Source: Clostridiales bacterium UBA6114
Lineage (GTDB): Bacteria > Bacillota > Clostridia > Oscillospirales > Butyricicoccaceae
Assembly (NCBI GenBank): GCA_002423435.1
Contig: DIWE01000036.1
Coordinates: 275,355-339,354, forward strand
Direction of reading: 5' to 3'
DNA: 64,000 nt
In this document: piece after piece, positions 58,996 to 64,000 of the stretch
Numbering within the stretch: the stretch's first letter is position 1
Layout of the letters: each line of letters starts with the position of its first letter
Notes under the pieces: model-generated
What the model was told of the DNA's origin: nothing
Seen by the model: the letters and a program-made list of their open reading frames with translations, nothing else
The model's database searches: none
Made by a program: the position numbers and the translations under genes

Positions 58996-60186
58996 TTGGC
59001 AAAAGCACAAGTCAGGCGAAAAGAGGTCGGCGCGAACTTCGATATTGCGCTCGACGAAGAATCGAAAAAAGGCGCGAAGACGACGTATTCCCGCGTCGAC
59101 CAGCCCTTTGTCGCCCTTACCTTTTTGCTTCTGGGCACGGGCCTGATCACCATGTTTTCGGCGAGCTATTCGGACGCGTATTTTAACCTGGGAGGAAACG
59201 CGACCTATTACATTGTGCGCCAGGGTTCCTTTGCGGCCCTTGGCGTGATCGCCATGTTTATCATTTCGAGGATTGATTATCATCGTTTCAGGATCTTCGC
59301 TTTGCCCTCGCTTGTCATCTCGATCCTGCTGCTTGCCGCGGTGCCTTTTATAGGGGAAACCAGAAACGATGCGACGCGCTGGCTAAGTCTGGGTCCGCTC
59401 GGCACCTTTCAGCCGTCCGAGATCGCAAAATTTGCCGTGATCCTGTCCTTTTCGGTGATGGCGACCGGGTACGGGCCAAAAATGAAAAAGCTGAAATATG
59501 GAATTATCCCGTTTTTCGCCGTCATGGGTCTGATGGCCGGGCTTTTATATTTGGAGCCCCATCTTTCGGCGACGGTCATCATCGCCGTGACCGGCGTCAT
59601 CATCATTTTTGCCGGCGGAGCGAGCTTCTTTCATCTGATGCTGATCGGAATTGCGGGAATCTGCGGAGGGGCCGGCTTTATCATGACGAAGCCCTATGCG
59701 ATGGACCGCATCCGCGTCTGGCTCGACCCGTTCATCGATCCTCTGGACAAAGGCTGGCAGGGTGTCCAGTCGCTGCTTGCGATCGGATCGGGCGGCATCT
59801 GGGGGCTTGGCCTCGGGCAAAGCCGGCAGAAAAATCTGTACCTTCCCGAGCCCGCGAACGACTTTATCTTCTCGGTGATCTGCGAGGAGCTGGGCTTTAT
59901 CGGGGCCATGCTGATCGTGATCGCGTTCGGGGCGCTCATTGTCCGCGGCTACTGGGTCGCGATCCACGCGAAGGATCGGTTCGGCTGCCTTCTTGTCACA
60001 GGCATTACCTCGCAGATCGCAATCCAGACGATTTTCAATATGTGCGTGGTTTCGGGACTGATGCCGATCACGGGCGCGTCGCTGCCCTTTTTCAGCTACG
60101 GGGGCACGTCGCTGTTTATACAGCTTGTCGAGGTCGGGGTCCTTTTGTCGGTGTCCCGCCAGATAACCGCTCCGAAACAGGGGTGA
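58996..60186 (+). CDS. ftsW: Septal SEDS glycosyltransferase FtsW (SpoVE-like)
   Basis: A 396-aa SEDS protein with an unusual ~45-residue charged cytoplasmic N-terminus before ten transmembrane segments. RWLSLGPLGTFQPSEIAKFAV, the acidic site in LEPHLSATVI, LPEPANDFIFSVICEELGFIG and GLMPITGASLPFFSYGGTS are diagnostic. It polymerises lipid II at the septum with the class B PBP encoded upstream. TTG start with GGAGGTG upstream. Confidence 0.93.
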   Translation: MAKAQVRRKEVGANFDIALDEESKKGAKTTYSRVDQPFVALTFLLLGTGLITMFSASYSDAYFNLGGNATYYIVRQGSFAALGVIAMFIISRIDYHRFRIFALPSLVISILLLAAVPFIGETRNDATRWLSLGPLGTFQPSEIAKFAVILSFSVMATGYGPKMKKLKYGIIPFFAVMGLMAGLLYLEPHLSATVIIAVTGVIIIFAGGASFFHLMLIGIAGICGGAGFIMTKPYAMDRIRVWLDPFIDPLDKGWQGVQSLLAIGSGGIWGLGLGQSRQKNLYLPEPANDFIFSVICEELGFIGAMLIVIAFGALIVRGYWVAIHAKDRFGCLLVTGITSQIAIQTIFNMCVVSGLMPITGASLPFFSYGGTSLFIQLVEVGVLLSVSRQITAPKQG

Positions 60187-60346
60187 AATGCGCATAAAAC
60201 CGCCTTTTCCGGCGGCAAATAATAAAGATGAACCTGGCGCGCCGCCAGCCTGAAAAAGCGGCGGCCGTGCCGCACCCCGGCAAAGAGCCATATTTATATA
60301 TTCCGGGCTCTGCTGCGGCTGTTGCGCGCGGTCTTTGGAGCAAATG

Positions 60347-61477
60347 ATGAAAGTATTGTTTTCCGGGGGCGGAACGGGCGGACATATCAATCCGGCACTC
60401 GCTCTGGCCGATTATATTAAAACAAAGGAACCATATGCCGATATACGTTTTGCCGGGACAAAGGGAGGCATGGAGGAAACGCTTGTCCCGAAAGAGGGGT
60501 ACAGGCTCTATACGCTGCCTCTGCACGGTATCCGCAGGAGCGTAAGCCCGAAAAACATCCGTTATAACGCGATTTCCATCTGTGAGGCGGCGACCGCGGT
60601 CGGAAAGGCGAAAAAAATCCTGCGCGACTTTGCACCCGACGTGATTCTCGGCACTGGCGGCTACGCGAGCTTTCCCATCGTCTATGCCGGAACAAAGCTT
60701 AAGATCCCGACCGTTTTACTGGAGGTAAACGCCCTGCCCGGCGCGGTCACAAGGGCGCTTTCGGGCCGGGTCTCAAAGGTGCTGGTCAGCTTTGAGGAAA
60801 CGATACCGTATCTGAAGGATGAAAAAAAAGCCGTCTTGACGGGAAATCCGATCCGCGCCTCCATCGCCTCCGTTTCCAGGGAAGAGGCGAAAAAAAAGCT
60901 TGGCATCCCTGATAAGCCCCTTGTCGTATCCTTCTGGGGCTCGCTCGGAGCGATGGAAATGAATAAAAAAATGGTTGAATTTATAAAGCTGGAATCGGAG
61001 CGCGATGAATTCTGCCATATCCACGCAACGGGCGCCGGAAGCTACCGGTGGATGCCGGAGGAGATCAAAAAGCGGGGAGTCGACCTTTCCCTGCATCAGA
61101 ACATCGACCTGCGCGAATACATCTACGACATGGATTACGTGCTTGCGGCAAGCGACCTCGTCGTCTGCCGCGCGGGCGCGTCCACGCTGGCCGAGATCTG
61201 CCTGGTCGGAAGGCCGGCGCTTATTGTGCCGTCGCCCTATGTCGCCGACAACCATCAGGAAAAAAACGCGCGTGCGCTCGAAAAAGCGGGCGCCGCGGCG
61301 GTGATGTTGGAGAACGAATGTACGGGCGAGTCGCTCTACCGGGCGGTCAAAGCGCTGATCTGCGACCCTCGGGAGCTTAAGCGCATGGCCCAAAACGCAT
61401 CCCGTTTAAAAATGCAGGACGCAAAACAGCGGATTTACGAAATCTTAGCGGAGCTTTCCGCAACGCAGTCTTCCTGA
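60347..61477 (+). CDS. murG: UDP-GlcNAc:lipid I GlcNAc transferase
   Basis: A 376-aa GT28 glycosyltransferase making lipid II: VLFSGGGTGGHINPALALA at the N-terminus, GTGGYASFPIVYAGTKLKIPTV, SFWGSLGAMEMN, and the donor-binding CRAGASTLAEICLVGRPALIVP. ATG 60347 has GGAG at 6 nt. The 160 bp before it contain a small CCGCC/GGCGG hairpin and nothing else evident. Confidence 0.96.
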   Translation: MKVLFSGGGTGGHINPALALADYIKTKEPYADIRFAGTKGGMEETLVPKEGYRLYTLPLHGIRRSVSPKNIRYNAISICEAATAVGKAKKILRDFAPDVILGTGGYASFPIVYAGTKLKIPTVLLEVNALPGAVTRALSGRVSKVLVSFEETIPYLKDEKKAVLTGNPIRASIASVSREEAKKKLGIPDKPLVVSFWGSLGAMEMNKKMVEFIKLESERDEFCHIHATGAGSYRWMPEEIKKRGVDLSLHQNIDLREYIYDMDYVLAASDLVVCRAGASTLAEICLVGRPALIVPSPYVADNHQEKNARALEKAGAAAVMLENECTGESLYRAVKALICDPRELKRMAQNASRLKMQDAKQRIYEILAELSATQSS

Positions 61478-61593
61478 GACATAAGCGCGCGCACATCATA
61501 ACAAATGAACGCATACTATGTGATGGGTGCAAAATAGTGCCCGGATGCGTTATTTGCCGATGTGAGGCGGCAGATTTCAGGAGGCATTGGAAA

Positions 61594-62847
61594 ATGAGTA
61601 AATACGTCATTGCCGGAGGCAGAAAGCTTGCCGGCAGTCTTAGGATACATGGGGCGAAAAACAGTGTGTTACCGATTCTGGCCGCGACATTACTTGTAAA
61701 CGGAGAAAGCGTCATACATAACTGCCCCGACCTGAAAGATGTACGTATAGCGATGAAAATTCTTACCCATCTCGGGTGCCGCGTGACCCGCGAAAACGAT
61801 ACCGTTATTGTCGACGCGAGCACCATGTCGCGATATGACATACCGGAATCCCTGATGCGGGAGATGCGGTCCTCGGTGATGTTTTTAGGCGCGATTATCG
61901 TGCGCGCGGGGAAAGCCCGCATGTCGTTCCCCGGCGGATGCGAGCTCGGCCCACGGCCGATTGACCTCCACATTTCGGCCCTTTCGAAACTCGGCGTCGA
62001 CATCCAGGAAGAGGGCGGAGAAATCATCTGCGAGGCGGGGAAAATGAAAGGCTCCGACATCAGTTTGGCATTCCCGAGTGTCGGCGCCACCGAGAATATC
62101 ATGCTGGCCGCAACGATGTGCAGCGGAAAAACGCGGATCGTAAACGCGGCGAGGGAGCCGGAAATCGAGGATCTTCAGAAATTCCTGCAAGAAACCGGAG
62201 CAAAAATTTCGGGGGCGGGAGGCTCGGTGATCGAAATCGAGGGCTCATCGAGCGCTTCATCAGTGGAACATACCGTTATGCCCGACCGGATTGCAGCGGC
62301 GACCTACCTTTGCGCTGCGGCCGTAACGGGCGGCGAAATCGAGCTTTTGTCGGTAGCCCCGGAACATCTTTCGACGGTGACGGCGGCACTCGAGGAGGCC
62401 GGATGCATCATTACGGCGGGGCCGGGGACATTGCGGCTCTATTCCGGGCCGGAGCTTCGGTCGATCCGGCAGATCCGGACGATGCCGTATCCGGGATTTC
62501 CGACCGACGTTCAGTCGCCCTTGATGGCGCTGATGACAAAAGCAAAAGGAACAACGATTTTTATCGAAAATATTTTTGAAAACCGTTTCCGCCATGTAAG
62601 CGAGCTTTTAAGAATGGGCGCAAATATACGGGTAGAGGGAAAGGTGGCAGTTGTGACCGGCGTACCGAAATTATCGGGCGCACCCGTCAAAATGACCGAT
62701 TTGCGCGGCGGGGCGGCATTGGTGATCGCGGCGCTTGGCGCCGAAGGAATAAGCGAGGTCAGCGGCCTTTCGCATACCGACCGGGGATATGAAAAAATGG
62801 AAGAGGCGCTGTCTGCACTCGGCGCCGATATCCGGCGGATCGAGTAA
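61594..62847 (+). CDS. murA: UDP-GlcNAc 1-carboxyvinyltransferase
   Basis: A 417-aa enolpyruvyl transferase catalysing the first committed step of peptidoglycan synthesis. KLAGSLRIHGAKNSVLPILAA, SSVMFLGAIIVRAGKA, and the loop FPGGCELGPRPIDLH with the catalytic, fosfomycin-reactive cysteine. Later EGISEVSGLSHTDRGYEKME. It occupies the place where murB stands in Bacillus. ATG 61594 has AGGAGG at 9 nt; a longer frame to 61537 is unlikely. Confidence 0.95.
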   Translation: MSKYVIAGGRKLAGSLRIHGAKNSVLPILAATLLVNGESVIHNCPDLKDVRIAMKILTHLGCRVTRENDTVIVDASTMSRYDIPESLMREMRSSVMFLGAIIVRAGKARMSFPGGCELGPRPIDLHISALSKLGVDIQEEGGEIICEAGKMKGSDISLAFPSVGATENIMLAATMCSGKTRIVNAAREPEIEDLQKFLQETGAKISGAGGSVIEIEGSSSASSVEHTVMPDRIAAATYLCAAAVTGGEIELLSVAPEHLSTVTAALEEAGCIITAGPGTLRLYSGPELRSIRQIRTMPYPGFPTDVQSPLMALMTKAKGTTIFIENIFENRFRHVSELLRMGANIRVEGKVAVVTGVPKLSGAPVKMTDLRGGAALVIAALGAEGISEVSGLSHTDRGYEKMEEALSALGADIRRIE

Positions 62848-62883
62848 TCGGACGTTTGATCTTTTTGTGCAGGGAGGTTGAAA

Positions 62884-63657
62884 ATGAACGACGTCAGAGA
62901 TTTAAGGCGAAAAAACAAGCGCAGAAAATATCGCCGCCGCAGGACGGGTTTTGTTTTTGCCGTGTTTTCATTTTTGGTTATTCTTGCGGCGGTAGTAGCG
63001 GCGATGACGGTCTTCTTTAAGATCTCGGATATCAAAATCACCGGGCAGACCCGTTATTCGGAAGAGGAAATCCTTGAAGCCTCGGGCATCGAAACCGGAA
63101 CAAACATGTTTATGATCAATAAATTTGCCTCTATAAACCGGATGTTTTCAAAGCTCTATTATCTGGATGAAGTGCGGGTTCGGCGCAGACTGCCGGATAC
63201 AGTGGAGATTATCGTGTCGGATACCGAGCCTGTCACAAGCATCCGGATAGCGGATGAATATTGGCTGATGGACAAGAGATGCAAGCTACTCGAGACGGTC
63301 GACGAGCAAAAAGCAAAGGAATTCGGAATTCTCGAGGGACTTGAGGTGAAAAACGCCTCCGCCGGCAAAATCATCGAGTCCGACGATCAGGACAAGCTTT
63401 CGAAACTGAAGGAGTTTCTGACGGCGGCCTACGACGGCGGAGTGCTAAAAGATATCAAGGATATCAATTTTGAAAAGCTCTACGACGTAAGCTTTCGCTT
63501 TGAGGACCGGTTTACCGTCAATATCGGCAGTACGGGCGACTACGAACGGAAATTCCGGTTCCTCCTGAGCGTATCGGAGCGGCTCTCCCCCACCGACAGA
63601 GGAGAAATCGATTTGAGCGATCCCGAAAGCGCGCATTTTCGGCCGGAGCAGTCGTAA
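62884..63657 (+). CDS. divIB: Cell division protein DivIB/FtsQ
   Basis: A 257-aa bitopic protein: very basic cytoplasmic N-terminus (RRKNKRRKYRRRRTG), one transmembrane helix at ~residues 22-44, a POTRA domain (FKISDIKITGQTRYSEEEIL ... LYYLDEVRVRRRLPDTVEII), then a beta domain. Part of the FtsQLB-type complex. GGGAGG at 7 nt precedes ATG 62884. No ftsA follows. Confidence 0.93.
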   Translation: MNDVRDLRRKNKRRKYRRRRTGFVFAVFSFLVILAAVVAAMTVFFKISDIKITGQTRYSEEEILEASGIETGTNMFMINKFASINRMFSKLYYLDEVRVRRRLPDTVEIIVSDTEPVTSIRIADEYWLMDKRCKLLETVDEQKAKEFGILEGLEVKNASAGKIIESDDQDKLSKLKEFLTAAYDGGVLKDIKDINFEKLYDVSFRFEDRFTVNIGSTGDYERKFRFLLSVSERLSPTDRGEIDLSDPESAHFRPEQS

Positions 63658-63755
63658 GCAAAACCGCAAAACGCAAAAGACGGGCGAAAGGTGCGATACT
63701 TCCTGTTTTTCCCCCGGCAGGTATCGGAAAAACTATAAAAAAAGCAATAAATCTC

Positions 63756-63784
63756 TTAACAAAGTATCAAAAATAAGGTATGAT
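63756..63784 (+). promoter_or_regulatory. ftsZ promoter
   Basis: TTAACA (63756-63761), 17-bp spacer, TATGAT (63779-63784), in the 249-bp gap between divIB and ftsZ. It gives ftsZ its own transcript with a leader of about 115 nt in which I see no clear structure. Confidence 0.7.
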
Positions 63785-63906
63785 AGGTAAGTATAGATAA
63801 GCTTGTGTTTTACAGTAAATAATTTACATCCTGATAATACGCGTACTTAAACGCGGGGCAGTCAAGATACTGCATGTCCGCAAATACTTTTGGAGGTTTT
63901 TTGTAC

Positions 63907-64000
63907 ATGGGCTTTGAATTTGAAATCGAAAATGAAAACGTTGTTGCAATAAAAGTGATCGGCATCGGAGGCGGAGGCAATAACGCCGTCAACCGCATGA
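63907..64000 (+). CDS. ftsZ: Cell division GTPase FtsZ (3' truncated by the window)
   Basis: The first 31 codons are visible: an acidic N-terminus (MGFEFEIENENVV), then AIKVIGIGGGGNNAVNRM, the first nucleotide-binding strand and loop of FtsZ. GGAGG lies 10 nt upstream of ATG 63907. FtsZ forms the cytokinetic ring. Because ftsA is absent before it, the membrane anchor is likely SepF or another protein. Confidence 0.93.
   Translation, partial: MGFEFEIENENVVAIKVIGIGGGGNNAVNRM

Overview
The window looks like a chromosomal piece of an anaerobic, endospore-forming Firmicute of class Clostridia. Support comes from the sporulation genes yqfC, yqfD and ylbJ, a GerMN lipoprotein, a glmS ribozyme, AGGAGG-type ribosome binding sites with frequent GTG/TTG starts, and a Firmicutes-type division and cell wall cluster. 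Most of it is moderately GC-rich. Two stretches look AT-richer and are probably acquired: the Fic module at about 13.95-14.94 kb and the peptide transporter/peptidase block at about 15-23.5 kb. No tRNA, rRNA, CRISPR array or transposase gene was seen.

Layout. 1-8.6 kb: a catabolic operon with a TctA-type permease (cut by the window edge), citrate lyase genes citC-D-E-F, a methylmalonate-semialdehyde-dehydrogenase-like ALDH and an iron alcohol dehydrogenase, followed after a terminator by an AEC-family carrier. 8.7-12.4 kb: glmS with its self-cleaving ribozyme leader, an SLH surface protein and a long palindrome. 12.4-15.0 kb: guaA, whose 3' end is repeated 1,007 bp downstream, bracketing a VbhA-like antitoxin and Fic toxin. 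15.0-23.5 kb: a YheO-type regulator, an Opp/Dpp ABC transporter and an M20 amidohydrolase, with a shared upstream block in front of the peptidase and the transporter. 23.6-30 kb: rodA, tsaE-tsaB-rpiB, upp, and a homocysteine methyltransferase/MTHFR fusion with a pterin-binding methyltransferase. 30-36.6 kb: a D,D-carboxypeptidase, comEA, a response regulator-kinase-GerMN lipoprotein operon, and metY. 36.6-50.4 kb: ylbJ, then yqfC-yqfD-phoH-ybeY-dgkA-era-yqzL-recO, mutS2, an HPr-like protein, uvrC, rsmD, coaD and an unknown coiled-coil protein. 50.7-64 kb: the dcw cluster mraZ-rsmH-ftsL-ftsI/spoVD-murE-murF-mraY-ftsW-murG-murA-divIB-ftsZ (cut), without murD or ftsA.

The most interesting non-coding signals are two repeat families. 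The first is a structured leader RNA motif found four times: before citD, before yqfC, and as a tandem pair before the unknown gene at 49941. A small aptamer-like stem-loop is followed by a hairpin that buries the Shine-Dalgarno sequence in three of the four copies. Those three also have an alternative internal partner for the anti-SD arm, as expected of a translational switch; I cannot match it to a named riboswitch class. The second is a set of four imperfect palindromes of about 150-170 bp, MITE-like, three of which abut or overlap a stop codon. The guaA att-like repeats around the Fic module, an HPr with Tyr at the catalytic His15 position, and a LexA-box-like site upstream of mraZ are also worth following.
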